A stretch of 64,000 nt of DNA, from contig NC_058044.1 of NCBI RefSeq assembly GCF_020085105.1, positions 22,805,206-22,869,205 on the forward strand. Reading direction: 5' to 3'. The translations under genes and the position numbers were made by a program. Shown here piece by piece: positions 1-12,639 of the stretch. The notes beneath the pieces were generated by a model that did not search any database, was not told the origin of the DNA, and was given only the letters and a program-made list of their open reading frames with translations. The DNA is from Siniperca chuatsi (taxonomy: Eukaryota; Chordata; Actinopteri; Centrarchiformes; Sinipercidae). Numbering within the stretch: position 1 is the stretch's first letter; each line of letters opens with the position of its first letter.

Positions 1-1185
1 CTTGCCAACACTTGAGGCCCCTAACATGTCCATGACTCCTCTGCTAAGAACAGCATGCACACTCTTTTCACAAGTGCCTTGCTGCACGTTCAAGTCCCCT
101 ATTTGAAAAGATGGATTTCACATGCCAAAGAAAGTGCTGCAACACAAGTTTCCAAATTACGGCGCAATAATAACCTTTACCCTTCGTAACCTTCGAACAT
201 CTACCTTGAACCTCGTCAGTCATGCAGACTTTGTGGTGTGTTCATTAATGCCCATTGAAAATTTCTGTTCTTCTGGCAAACGTTCTTTAAACCTAAAGAA
301 CTTTAATTTGAGTCCAGTTAACAAGATTTACAAAGATACCAATAATGATATATGTCATGCTGAAGTAGAAGGAAATGTGTATGCAAATGTGCAGAAACCA
401 TATAACATTTTCCATTTGATGTAACGTAGCCACCGAAAACTGGGATTGCAGATCAAATATTTCAGTTATTACAATTAAAGAGCCAAAACAAGAAGATACA
501 ACAAGGTGAAAAAAGGTTGTATTTAATTCTGGAGCTATTTAAGGGGAAAGTTAGTGTAAATATTGGCAACATAAAGGTTCACGTGTTTAATTAAATGCTA
601 GTAGTTGGCTAGACTAACCATCGTCCACTGACATTTGCTTTTTAAACTGCAGGCTATCCATGTTTGTATATCATTCATCATTAGACTTGATTTGATTTTA
701 TAACAACATATTCAGTGAATCCAGTGGCGCCATTTCCTTGTACAGATTTTCCCATCTGGTCCAGCAAACAATAGAAACGGTGACCATCTTTTCTGGCTCT
801 TTTCAGTCTAATCGATAACTTATCCTTCTGAATCTCTCTCCAGGGTGAAGAAATCCAGAAGACGCAATAACAAGAAAAACTAAACACAAGGGAAGACATG
901 TATGTTGTCAGACCTGGCATCCCTGGGTCGAACCTGTATACCTCCCTGTCACTGCTATGGATGTATGTAAACACGCTGTATGTACCTGTCCACCTCTCTG
1001 GGCCGCTTGCAGAACCAGCACTTCACCGTCAAACCGTGCCGTCCCCAACACCGCCACCGATCCCTCTGGACACCCATGCAGTCACCTCCAACTCTCCATG
1101 TTAGCACCAAGTGCTATTATACCTTGGAATGATGGGACGCATGCTGATGTCAGATATATGTATGTGAATGCTGGGTGATTGGCAC

Positions 1186-1212
1186 AAGAGAGAGAGAGTG
1201 TGTGTGTGTGTG
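1186..1212. repeat. (GA)n(GT)n compound microsatellite
   Basis: An AG dinucleotide run passes directly into a TG run. It is a simple-sequence repeat, likely polymorphic in length. Confidence 0.85.
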
Positions 1213-2026
1213 AACTAACTCTGTGTGTCTGCATATAGTATTTTTTTACTTCACACAGCTATAAAGGAACAATTTGAGCTTTCTGTCTCACACAAGGCTT
1301 TGTGGGTAATGCTACCTTCACTTCCTGTCATATTAACTCTAAATACGAGCTGTATTTACATTCACGAAGTTTTTTGAATCGTGAATCATGAGCCTCTTAG
1401 GAAGACTTTGTTGGCAGGTTCTGTCTAAATGTCCAATGCCCAAATGTGGTTTGGCAAACTGAAGAAATGTATCATTCACAAACGGTAAAATCTAAAGGGA
1501 ATACACTTACTTCCACTGGTTTTTGAAAAGAGTCTACTTTACATTCATTAAAAATATTTGGGATGGTGATGTTAAAGACTTCTTCAGACTTCTGATATGA
1601 GGTGAATCTGGCATTACTCCAGGACTGAGGGGTCATGGGACAGACACAGAGAGGCTGGCCAATGGGGTCACAAGCAGTGACCAATCAGGGCAGGCCATGC
1701 TACAACAATATCTTGAATTGTCTTCAAGCTTGCTCCACCATCAGGAACAAAACAGATGGGCGCTCACACACACTGCTAAGAAACAAGCACTGATTTTATG
1801 GTGCTATATATTCAGTATAAAGGCTCAGAGCCATTGACATAATTCAATTTCACTGTTTATTTTATGCAAGATTTAAGATGGGATGTTGTAACTTTTATGT
1901 CTTATATGAAACACAATTATGTTTTTACCAGAGAATATTTAAAGCGCTGTTGTTAGAGTCTGATATGAAAAATTAAATGGAAAGATGATGTTATGTCATC
2001 CTCATACAGCGGTTCGTAGATATGTT

Positions 2027-2364
2027 ACGAAAAGTAATGCACCATTTTTGTGCATAATCCTACCAATGTCCAGCAACAGGTGTACCGGACCTTAGTTGTT
2101 ATTATTGTCATAATAAACACACGGTTAACGTTGTGAAATGGTCATTGTTTGGTTAGGTTTAAGCACCAAAACTACTTGGTTAGGTTTAGGAAAAGCTCAT
2201 GGTTACGGTTAAAATAAGTAAGTTATGTTAATAACTCACAGTAAGTAAGTCACGTGTCATAAACACGTAAGTCATGTGAAGTAAACCACATAATGATAAA
2301 TGTAACTGCCTCGTGGCTCCCTATTACGTGGGTTATATACAAATTATAGTGCATTACTTTTCGT
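2027..2364. mobile_element. small MITE-like element with 16-bp inverted ends
   Basis: The 16 bases at 2027-2042 (acgaaaagtaatgcac) are exactly the reverse complement of 2349-2364. Between them lies sequence with repeated 'ttggttaggttta' motifs, a type of interior I know from dispersed teleost repeats. A similar 'ggttagg' block without the matching ends occurs near 14,375-14,520. There is no coding capacity, so this would be a non-autonomous DNA transposon remnant. No clear target-site duplication was found. Confidence 0.55.
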
Positions 2365-3863
2365 TGGTATAACTACAAAAAGTGTATGAGTACAGCCTAG
2401 TCAAGGCCATACTGTACTGATAAATACTATAAAGAAGTGAAATAAATCACTTATCAATGCAACTTTTTTGTTGATTGAACATATCAGTAAACAGAGACCA
2501 AATATTTATACAGTAAAACATGCAACATGAAGAAACCTGTGAACCTCAAAAATCATGACTTTCTATATCATTTATTGTTAGAAAAAGGTAGAAGATCATT
2601 ATAATTCTTAATTTTGTACACCTCATCAAAGGGAGTAGGTAAATGTATAACAGAGCAATTCAGCTGCAGTGTTTTCATACCAACACCTGTCCTTGGTAGG
2701 AATGAAAAGCTAATAAGTTGTCACAAAAAACAGCAGAATTACAAATGTTACAAAGGGAAAGTTCACGGTGGCAAAAAGTTTTTAATTATCCTTTTTACAT
2801 ATATATATATATATTTGAGCCACTTTATTATCAGATGTGTCTTTTAAATGTAATTGTTTATTTTTACATTGTGTATAATCTTACTAAACACTTTTTTAAT
2901 AATACAATGTACAGTAGGCAGTAGCTACTAAATGAAGGCTAGTCCATAAAATGCAAGAAGCAGTATTAAACTTCGTTTTTAAGGTTTCATGCAATATTTC
3001 ACATATATGTAATGGTTTGTTTGCAAATATGTTATACACAGTATGCAACACATTCCTTTTCCATGGAATAATATGCTAATTTTTATAATTTTTTTACAAT
3101 GTCTATAAAAAAAAATCAGCCAAACAAATCAAATATTGTCCTCCTGGTTTGTTGTTCTCTCCACACTGTTTCCTTACCAACCAATCTGAGACAAAACATG
3201 GGTGAACTGAATGAAATCTGTGAAGTCCAACACACAGTGATTGAAAACAAAAGCTGCTGTCATTGTGTTACATGAGTCAGGAAACTATTCAGCTCAGCCC
3301 ACCAGTCGTCCCCGTCGAACACTTGATTCGGTTTTTTTTTAGAGTTTTACTGAGGTTGATGTATGATGTGTCAATAGAATCACTGAGCTGAAACTGAACA
3401 AAACCTTTGCGTTGAGATCCAAGCGACTAACATGTGCTTTCAATCTGGACACTCCCAGCACCCCACGGGCATTCTTTGTTTTTTCAATCTCACAACTGCT
3501 GCCATGTCACAGAATTAGAGCCCACTTTCCCCCCTAAAACTGTAATGGAAGTCCTGGTGGTTGTGGTCATTGTTAAGGTCTTTGTTGTGTTTTGTTTTAC
3601 ATGGTCTATTTGCTGAGTGCCTGCTTACAGATGATAATCATATTAATTTGCAGCTAATGGTGCAATAATCCTGTAAGTGTAATTAATTTCCCATTCATGT
3701 AATAGAAGTTAATGGACATTAATTTTATATTATTATACTAATTTGTTTAAACACATTGCTAAATAAGATAAAATGTTCCAGTTTCCAAATGGACTGATAT
3801 GCAATGATAAATGTCTAATTTCATTCATTTTGTAAATTCATTACAAATTAGTTAGTTACTTAA

Positions 3864-3893
3864 CTTCTCCCTAGAGTCACATCTAGGGAGAAG
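3864..3893. repeat. perfect 12-bp hairpin
   Basis: The arm cttctccctaga (3864-3875) is repeated as its exact reverse complement at 3882-3893 around a 6-nt loop (gtcaca). The surroundings are gene-free and AT-rich. No neighbouring gene suggests a role. Confidence 0.8.
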
Positions 3894-6359
3894 ATTGTTT
3901 TTACTTCTGTAAACTTTCTAATGTACGTATGATGTGATAATTATCTCAATAACCGGAAAAAGATATTGCATTACCTGTGGTAAAACTTTATTAACCTGTT
4001 AGCAGCATTTGTTTCATTATTGATTTATGTTAATGAGATGCACGTAATAACAGGTAATTAGTATTAATCAGACTTTAAGTGTGTCCCTGTGGAAACATTT
4101 AACATTTTAGACAAATATATATATACTCCTTTATCATTGTGCAAATAGAGCTTTTACAGAAAGTTTTTGTGTGTATTATTTGGACCAAATACACATTCAG
4201 GTTCACTTTTACTCACAATTAGCGTGATAATAAATTAATCAAAGAGGGTGCATGTGTTCTACTTTGGACCCCGAGACAATGTGAAATAACTTTATTTCTT
4301 TTGAGGCAGCTTCTGACACATATTCTTTACATTAGTTAGATGTATTAGAGTATTACCCTCTGTATTGTCACTGTTTATAAACCAAGAGGCAGAATTTTGA
4401 TACACTAGCCCTTTTTTCAATAAAGTCATGTGACATAAAAATCAGTTATACGTGTCTGTATTTTATCTGTCAAAAAACAGTGTTTATTTGTATATCTCAT
4501 TGATTTAAAGCTGCATTAAGTGATTTCTGACCATTAGGGGGCAGAGAGGTTTCATATCAAACATACAGAAAAACATCGCAGATAGACTATCGGCTTATCA
4601 AGTTGTTATGGCTGGCCTGTTAGCAAGCAAATGCCTACTTACACATCCAGGAGACATGGAGCAACATTGGAGTCGAGGTTCTGCCCACCTGACTGAAGCT
4701 CAGTATTCACTTTCCTTTGCATTTTAACTTGTTCCTTCAATTCCTAAGAAAAATATCTGGGTCTTTAGTTTGTTAGATGATGTTTGACTTTCTTCACCAG
4801 TGACTGGTTTATTTTGGCTCTCTGTACTCAGTCCGTAAACCGTCTACAGTTTTGTACGGGGGTGTTGGTAAGAGCCATGAGACACACAGTCTATGTGGTC
4901 ACCCGGTCTCCTCGAAATTATATTTACTGTATATATGTATAAACGTTATATATACATTATCCGCTTGTAGCAGCTACAGCATGATAAATGTTTTTATGGT
5001 TATTTTAGGCACTTAAAGCACTTGGTTACGTTGCAGGAAAGATCATGGTCTTGATCAAATACTGAAAATGTCTAAAAGTGACTTAAAGCACAGATGATGC
5101 AGTTTTGAAGTGAAAAATGCCTAGCAGAAGTGCTGAGAAATGTCTCTCTTTCAATAACTGTGGCTGCACCACACCTCAGACAGGTGGGATAAGTTGTACT
5201 ACAGACCATGCAACCTCTTTTTCCATAGACAGAAACAAATCACAAGAGAGCAGACTTCCTGCTGCAGGTTCTCCAAAATAAACCAGTTCAAACTAAAAAG
5301 CATCACCAGGCCAAAACTTCACGCTAACAGTCTTGCCTCAACCTCAATGAATAATTCAACAGGACTATCACTTGACATTTTCCACCTTAGAACTGAAACC
5401 TATTCAGCAAATCTTTTTCCAGTAAAGAAGTGAAGTTTAAAGGTACATATAATGCCCATTAACATCCCTGTCTGATATTTTAACACCTGGGGTTTCAAAA
5501 GTATTAATTTGTGTTGGTTCATTACTCGTCCTCAGCACCAGGGAGCCCATGTAGTTTTATAAAGCTGTCAGCTCTAATAAAGTGGAAACATGTAGAGCGG
5601 ATTCATTTCATGGTACAGCTCTTACCTCTGACCTGTGTGTAGATATATAGGAGGAACATGAGACATGGTTTGGACATGGACCAAGCAGTTTGGAGGTTGA
5701 GAGTTGCATGTTTGGGCCTTTTGGGCACATTCAGAAATGATTATGGGATTTCTATACTGTGCTTACTCAGCTGAGACCCAGACATGATGGAGGTGGCTGA
5801 CATATGTACAGAATGTTTATTAAGATGTATTTTCACTGACACATTGCTCTGATCCAGTTCAGCCGAGGAATTTAGAGGTTTTTACAACAAGAGAGAGGCC
5901 TCAGATCAGTGTGTGAAATATTCTTAATAAAACTAGATAAAACATTACAAGCCAGTTGTGACTAATAAAATATAGTCCAGTGGGCTAATTAGAGTCTGAA
6001 TCAGACATAGACTTTCCAACTGAGGACAATAAAAGCACAGATTGATGAAGAGACATATCAACAGATGAAGCAGCAGAGTAAATGTTGACACAAATGGTAC
6101 AGGAAAACTGGACCGCACATACAGTTCAAAGGGACAGCGAAGGATGTATGATGAAGTGCATGCTACACACTTATTATACTACACAGTATAGGTCATGCTG
6201 TGTGTGCTCTCAGTCAGCATAATATTATGCTACCATGCAAACTGTATATAAGGTCCAAAGATGATACAGGAACTCTTTGGCTTATCAGTAACATGATGCA
6301 GAATATTCATATGGCTGAGTGAGTTATAACAAAAGTTGGTATATTCTAGCAACAGTCTA

Positions 6360-6815
6360 CAGTCATGCTAGCAGCTCTATGAGGCTGTACTTAGGCACAG
6401 CTGTGCTTTGAGCTAAATGCTAACATTGGCATGCTAACATGCTCACACTGACAATGCTAACTTGCTGATGTTTAGCAGGTATAATGTTTACCATATTCAA
6501 CATCTTAGTTTAGCTAAAATTAGCTCATTAGCACTAAACACAAAGTACAGCTGAGGCTGATGGGAATATGCCATTAGTTTTGCAGGTATTTTGTCATTTG
6601 GTGCTACATGGAAAGTTAAAATGTCAACCTCATGGTGGCACAAGGAGAAAAGTCAGAGGATCACCAAAGTTAGTAGGATTCATCCTCTGGGGACCATGTA
6701 TGTCTGTACAAACTTTCATGGTAATCCATCCAACAGTTGTTGAGATATTTCAGTGTGGACCAAAGTGGTGGACTGACCAACCGATATTGCCATTTCTGGT
6801 GTCGTGCTGTTAACA
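6360..6815 (+). repeat. dispersed 'atgctaacatgctca' repeat, copy 1
   Basis: Starts around 'gctttgagctaaatgctaacattggcatgc', continues through 'attagcactaaacacaaagta', and ends with the 'caaccuca-tggtggca ... gaga-tatttcagt ... gaccaaagtggtgga' segment and a 'gctgttaacatggct' end. The same ordered blocks recur at 25,830-26,410 and 45,095-45,680, with fragments at 17,655-17,775, 19,620-19,735 and (reverse orientation) 21,690-21,870. I recognise this as a high-copy repeat in percomorph fish, non-autonomous and non-coding. The class is not certain. The open frames over it are incidental. Confidence 0.75.
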
Positions 6816-7744
6816 TGGCTAAAGATAAAAGTGATCTGTGAATAAATAACATCGTTCCGAATCTGACTCCTTTTGAGATCTGTCTATTTGCTGCAAATGG
6901 TTTCAGTTTCACAGGCTGCATTGATTAGTTTCGATGTTTATCAGATCTGACTAACAAATGGAAAGGGGACATTTCAAAGATATAGGTGGTAGTTTGGCAG
7001 AACACTGTGAAAATGCATAATCTCTGCAGGTTTTGTAAAAAAATGTCCTGATTTTTATGTCACATAAGGGACAATTGAATGGAAATTAGAAACAGTAATT
7101 CACCTTTTTGGTTCTTACTTCAAAGTTTTCCATTATAGATCCACAGTCAAGGAATGACAAAATTTCTAACTGGGTGACTTTACACTTTACACTCTACTGT
7201 TTGCTTTTGACATTTTTGATTTTGTTTGATTATGTTCAATGGTCAACTAAACCTAAAATGTAAAGAGATATTTTCTGTGAATCTCCTCTCATCTTGAATC
7301 AAGAAGTAACCACATGAAAACAACACTGCTTCGCTCAGCACACAGCAGCCTTCAACTCAAATCACCTGAGACAGAGAACATAACCAGGTTGGACAACAAA
7401 TTGCCCGGCTGATTTGGTCTTGGAGTTTGTGGGTAATCCGGTGTGATTTGAGGCTCTCAACTGTACATCTTTGAACAACTTAATACCCAGCCAGCTGAAT
7501 GGAAGTTAATAGGAAACATGTTGGCTGCAAAACCACACAGGGCAGTGTGTGTGTATATGTATGTTTGTGTGTGTGATAGGGGTCGTGACAGTGAAGGATG
7601 TCAGTTCACAATCTGAGTATAATTCCTTTGGTTTCCTAAAGAAAGTCACTGCATGAAAAGAAAGCCAGGGGAAGGAGACGCTAACATGATGTTTCCTGTT
7701 CGGGATATGTGAACATGGACCTGGTGCTGAAAGATCAAGTGAAC

Positions 7745-7773
7745 ATACACACACGCATACACACACACACACC
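7745..7773. repeat. (CA)n microsatellite
   Basis: An interrupted CA dinucleotide run; a GT-rich run of similar length lies about 200 bp upstream (7544-7575). Confidence 0.85.
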
Positions 7774-8240
7774 ACTAAAGAAAGACTAAAAACCCTCAAA
7801 AGCATACAGGAATGTGTCGTCAACCATTTGGTATGGTTGCTGACTTTATGCTTAAAAGGAAAGTGTAAACACACACATAGAAGCAAGCATGCACATACCT
7901 TCGCAAGCAGACACAAGTACATTAAGTTGCGACTCTCAAAATATGAAGATACAAATTTACGTGTAATGTGAACTGAAAGTGCCCGTCGAGTACAGGTGGA
8001 TAATCTGAAAACTGCAACAAGAAAAATAAGCTTATATGGTATTTTGGTGGAAACTGTAACTCTATCAACAAGCCTGTGGAAATGCTTTTGTTAGTCTAAT
8101 TGTACTTTCGCTAAACCTCTCCCCCAAACAGCAGTTGTCCAATCATAGCTTAGCAACTGTAACTAGGCATGGCAGGCCTGTCAAGCTTGGATTCAGATAA
8201 AAAATACAAAATATAATCAACAAATATATTATGATGTATT

Positions 8241-8290
8241 ATTATGGATAAAGATAAGACTTTATTGATCCCTTGGAGAAATTTACAAGC
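8241..8290 (-). mobile_element. LINE 3' tail fragment
   Basis: On the - strand this reads as the end of a teleost non-LTR retrotransposon: '...agggatcaataaagtcttatc' followed by a short simple repeat. The same type of ending ('gggatcaataaagtacttctg') occurs at 14,861-14,890. Only the tail is present, so it is a heavily 5'-truncated insertion. Confidence 0.6.
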
Positions 8291-8299
8291 TACCCTGCA

Positions 8300-8520
8300 C
8301 TATATATAGTAAAAGATTTGCCCCACCTTTACTAGCTGCCATTCTGCATAATGAGTGCTTTTTGTACTTTAAGCATATTTTGATGCTAATACTTTTGTAA
8401 TTTTACAAAGTAAAATTTTTAATGCAGGACTTTTACTTGTAACAATACTTTCACTGCAATGTTACTACTTTTACTTAAGTAAAACATCTGAGGACTGAGT
8501 TGCCACCACTGGTTAAAGCA
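8300..8520 (+). repeat. right half of a hAT-like dispersed repeat
   Basis: Contains 'cattctgcataatgagtgctttt', 'ttaatgcaggacttttacttgtaac' and 'ttacttaagtaaaacatctgagg', ending 'gccaccactgg'. I know this ordered set from a common teleost repeat whose full copies end in 'ttccaccactg'. A second copy lies at 9815-10,085. Non-coding. Confidence 0.6.
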
Positions 8521-9359
8521 CCAGTTTACTGATATGAGATCATTATTACATCACAATTTTAGCTATACAGCTGTGGAGGCTGCAATCATGTCAAATTTTA
8601 ATTAAGCACTGGTCAGTGCCGGCTGTGAATACAGACTGAAGTATATGAAGCACACCTGATTAACCTCACCTAGGAGTTGACCACTCTGTGATCCCTTCAG
8701 CAACATGTGCTTGAGTCCCTCATCTCTCTGACTGTGTGGTGACCCCTTCCACAGACATGCAAGCCCTAGTTACCCCCCACAGATGTTCAACCCCAGGCCT
8801 AAACACACAGACTATCAACAATCGGCATCAACAAACACAGGCTCAAAAAGACAGACGAGGTTTGAGCTGCCATCAGTGATCACTCTTTTCATTAAAAAGA
8901 GGACAGAGACAAAGGCAGTGCCATTGTAGAGGGAGAGCAATAAGGACGACAGAGTTCACAATTCCAGCCGTCACAGAAACCACATATCCCACAAGACACT
9001 TCTTCTCTATCAAGCCAACAGGCACTAGCGTAAACAGCTCTGGGGGTTTTGGAATGTCCTCAGATCCATCATGGCCGAGCGTTCAGTGTTTCCCTAACCT
9101 TACAGCGGAGAAAAGGGTCAAGGGTAACACTATTGGAAACAGGTTGGTCACTGTTTCCACACAGGCACATCCCATATGTTTGAATAAGAGACAGCGCAGA
9201 GCGGGGGGGGAGTAGAGAAAAAGAGATGAATATCATCATTTATCAGCAATGAGTCCCAATTGTTCCATAGCAGAGAAAAGGATGTAATACATCTTTGTTT
9301 ATTAGCATTTTCTGAAAAAAGTCTGAGAGAGAGAGAAAAAAGGGGATGTCATTATTCAC

Positions 9360-9600
9360 GGCTCATTTTGGAAGACATCACGTACAAAAGATTTGCAATG
9401 ATCCCCATTTAATGAGTCATTCCACTGTGATGCAGGACCAAGCGGACTGTGTCTTTGTTGCTTGGTTATCAGAATCCTCTGCTGGCATTTAACAGACAAG
9501 CATCATTAACTTAGCGGAGAGTTGACTTCCCAGCTATTTCCTTTTGTGAGGCAGGCATGCCCTGCAGGCAATTACTACTGAACCTCTCTGATTCCACTGT
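9360..9600. promoter_or_regulatory. possible conserved non-coding element
   Basis: A stretch with balanced composition, no open frame and no repeat signature, containing blocks such as 'gatttgcaatgatcccc' and 'aatgagtcattccactg'. Its texture resembles deeply conserved non-coding elements in gene deserts, but that is an impression. No comparison was possible. Confidence 0.2.
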
Positions 9601-9814
9601 AAAAGTTGACATACAGTTAAGCTATTTATTCACTATATAAGGTGCAACCAGAAGGATTTTGATAATTCCACATAACAAAATAATCATAATATGCAATGTT
9701 TTAATAGAGTTGCTAATGAATACAAAAAAAACATTAATAGTTCAAGCATGTAAAACTCATATAACAAAGTAGGAATTGTTATCTATTATGTAACAACCGA
9801 CAAGTACTAAATAT

Positions 9815-10085
9815 TACCAGTTGAATGTAACTAAGTGCATTTACTGAAGTGTTTTTGTGCTTGAGTATTTCCATTTAATGCAACTTTGTACTCACAGAGA
9901 GGGGATGACATGCAGCAAAGGGCCCGGGCCGGACTCCAATCTGGGCTGCTGCGGTAAGGACTCAGCCTGGTAGGTGCTGTACCAGGTAAGCTACCGGGGC
10001 GCCTTAAGTGACTTTTTTAATACAGGACTTGTACTTGCCACTTTTACTTTTAAAAAGGATCTGAATACTTGTGAAATTATGACTA
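9815..10085 (+). repeat. hAT-like dispersed repeat, interrupted copy
   Basis: Left part 'gtaactaagtgcatttactgaagtg', right part 'aatacaggacttgtacttgccacttttac ... aaggatctgaatacttgtg'. These are the outer blocks of the same family as 8300-8520. The middle is occupied by a tRNA-like SINE (9897-10,003), giving a nested insertion. Confidence 0.55.
9897..10003 (-). mobile_element. tRNA-derived SINE
   Basis: On the - strand the element starts 'ggcgccccggtagcttacctggtacagca', which carries a tRNA-like A box, continues through a B-box-like stretch ('ttggagtccggcc') and ends 'tgctgcatgtcatcccctctc'. This is a SINE head I recognise from percomorph genomes. It is not a functional tRNA: the B box is mutated and no cloverleaf closes. 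It sits inside an older repeat. Confidence 0.65.
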
Positions 10086-11780
10086 ACACTCCAGCATAAG
10101 CTGGAATATTACAGTTTTATCAATTTTGCTTCAATATTCGCCTTTAATCAAACTGTTATTATTTCAGTTAGTAAAATAATGAAAATGATAATATCACTTC
10201 ATCTGCAATTGAAACATATATTTTCACATAAAATGAGAACTTGCCTGTTTTAGGGATTAATGCCTGCCTGAGTATGTGAGTGAAGTTTGAATATTAGATA
10301 AAACCTGTTATGACAGACATTTTTTACAGCGTAACTCCATGAGAGAATTTCAGAGCCGGGTCTGTGATAGCAACACTTCTGTGAAGTCTGATGAACCACG
10401 GAGAGCAGAGTTCAGGCAAATCCACCAACATTTCTCTGCAGCACGTCGTAATTCGCTCCCCAAGTCTGAAACAACATAAATTACAGCCACTGCTTTCTCT
10501 CAGCCTCGTCATTGTTTACCATTATTCTCTTTTTATTATTGCTTTTACTGTCTGCTGTGTCATCTGTTGAGTATTTTTCACACATCTGTAACACTTTGGT
10601 GACGGAGGAGACGGTGTGAATTTTCTCCGTGGTGCTTTAGGAAGCCCTCCATCACAGAGGTGCTGTGAGAGAACAACAGTTACAGTAACAACGTCCATGT
10701 TTTATTCAGCAGGATGGAAGAATAAAAGTATGTTTTAAGAATTTTCTTTTAGTAGTATTTAGAAAAATGTGATCATATTTTACACCATATTCAAAATAAA
10801 TATATGCTAGAATAAAACTGCATTGGAAATACATAATCTTTTCATTCAGCAGGTGGATCCTCTTACTTGTTTTAAGAAAATTCCTATTGTACAAACCCAA
10901 ATACAACATTAAATGCATTCTACCAAATCCAAAATCCCTTCCAAAAATCCTCAGGTATGTTCTTTCAAAATATTTTTCAGTGGTAAAGCTTTTAGTGGTT
11001 TGGTCTCAAGTTAGATCTGGTTTAAAGCCAGTGTAAATGAATAATGTTACCAAATGTGTCAGTTCCTGTAAAGCCAGCAATTTGAGCAAGGTAACGACAA
11101 GCTTGGTCCCTCCTGCAAAGTTTCTAAGGCTTTGGCCCAAACTAGAACACAAACAAGCACCCAACATTTTCTTTTCAGTGTGGTTATTGGAGTAAGCCAT
11201 CAGATTATATTGGACTGGACTTTCCTGGCTGACCCTCGAGAGGTTACGTTTTTCTCATACCCAGTATGGAGTCTAGATTGTGAACTTGCTTTATTTGGGA
11301 AAAGGGCAACGTGAAGTCCTCATATGTGTTTCATAAGTTTCTGTCTCATATGGCCTCATTTTGTAGGTGTGATGTTAAATACAGTGTGTGGACACATGGA
11401 CGGGACACAAACACCAAAGGAAGTGACCAAATATAAACACATATAACTAAACTCTAATTGGAGATAAATTGCAGGCAACTGATACAACAGTTATTTAATC
11501 TTATCAAATCAAAGTTCAACACATGTAATTAAAATAAAGCATTGTGCACTGAGTTATAGGCTTAGTATGCATCAAGACGTTCTCATTTTTGGATGTTGGA
11601 GACACTCATGAAAGGAAATTCTCATGGCTCAAACAGGAGGCAGGGTCACTCAGTGTATTTGCCAAGAATTCAGACAAATCTGGACCACTTATTCCTATGT
11701 GAACGTGAACCGTAATTATGCAGATGTAAATGCACAAGTATTGGATGGATTCCTCTGGTATTACTGCTCTGTTCTGAGAG
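10086..11780. other. gene-free intergenic DNA
   Basis: No exon, RNA gene or repeat boundary that I can support. The open frames of 60-70 codons at 10,324-11,314 overlap one another on both strands and have no recognisable domain. Confidence 0.5.
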
Positions 11781-11789
11781 TAGAAGAAG

Positions 11790-11960
11790 CATCAAGTTTA
11801 GAGATGCAGGCTTGATAACTGTAGGGTCACCAGTTCAAATCCCCAGACTGGCTGAGAAATGTGGGTGGGAAACATGCTGACACTTCTCCATTCCCTCATC
11901 AACAATACTCTTAACCCCCATTCATTACAACAGAGCTGGTCAGTGGCCAATATGTGTGTT
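11790..11960 (+). mobile_element. SINE-like repeat fragment
   Basis: Contains 'gatgcaggcttgataactgt' followed by a B-box-like 'ggtcaccagttcaaatcccc' and 'agactggctgaga', then 'gggtgggaaacatgctgacac' and 'ccccattcattacaacagagctg'. I recognise this order from a tRNA-derived teleost SINE. The 5' end is unclear, and the element is probably truncated. Confidence 0.5.
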
Positions 11961-12639
11961 GCAAAGCTGCTTCCAGGTGTGCATATGCTGAAAAAAATGA
12001 TGGTGAAGGCATCACAAGAAAATTTTTCTGGATGAATAAGTTTAAGAAGGCCTTATTGATGGGTGTTGTTGTGTTCCATTTGACAAAATAACTATCAATT
12101 GTTGTTCTATTATAAAATACTGAGGGAAAACTATACATTTCATGGCATCATAAGGTACAATTTAAAGATTGTATTTGCATTTACTGCCCAGTGAAGTCAA
12201 TTTCTGGAGCCATAGTCCAAGTCCAAATTTGGGCAAAGGGGCACAAGGGCACCTGTAAGGTGGAATGAACATGCAGCAAGCCAAGTGTGATAGGCTAAGA
12301 CACCTAAAACACGCCTCCAAACATGCCAATGCTAAGTCTGGTTCTCAATAAAACTACATTTTTCTCTACTCTACTTTCTCTACTTCTCTGTATTTTTTTC
12401 TTCAACTAATCTTGGCATTAGGGCGTAACCTGTTGTGGCTGCCTTAACTTAGCTTCTAGTATAGCTCCCTGACTATCTTAGCTTACTAGCTTATCTTCTA
12501 GTCATCCACAGTTAACATAGCATTAGTACAAGTACAATGGATTGTGCTACATGCACCACCTTTGCAGAGTGTGTCTTATATAGATGCCTGTCTGTACGTT
12601 AGAAAACCTTATTTCAGCTACTATAGATGTTATGGGCAC

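Larger units (their letters stand above)
1..6359. other. gene-free intergenic DNA
   Basis: AT-rich sequence without a reading frame I can support as coding; the open frames are short and show no recognisable domain. It holds a GA/GT microsatellite (1186-1212), a small MITE-like element (2027-2364), an AT run near 2799-2814 and a perfect hairpin (3864-3893). Around 4510-4560 there is a short stretch resembling a common teleost dispersed repeat that includes 'gaccattagggggcag'. Nothing else stands out. Confidence 0.6.
6816..9359. other. gene-free intergenic DNA
   Basis: No supportable gene. It contains GT and CA microsatellites (around 7544-7575 and 7745-7773), a LINE 3' tail and the right-hand part of a hAT-like repeat (8241-8520), listed separately. 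A 138-codon open frame on the - strand (7506-7922) runs through the CA repeats and is rejected as a gene. Confidence 0.6.

Noticed and set aside
7506..7922. 138-codon open frame on the - strand
   Set aside because: It runs across two CA/GT repeats, is Cys/Val/His-rich because of them, and shows no domain or splice context.
9897..10003. tRNA gene
   Set aside because: A and B boxes are recognisable but the cloverleaf does not close and the sequence continues into a known SINE body.
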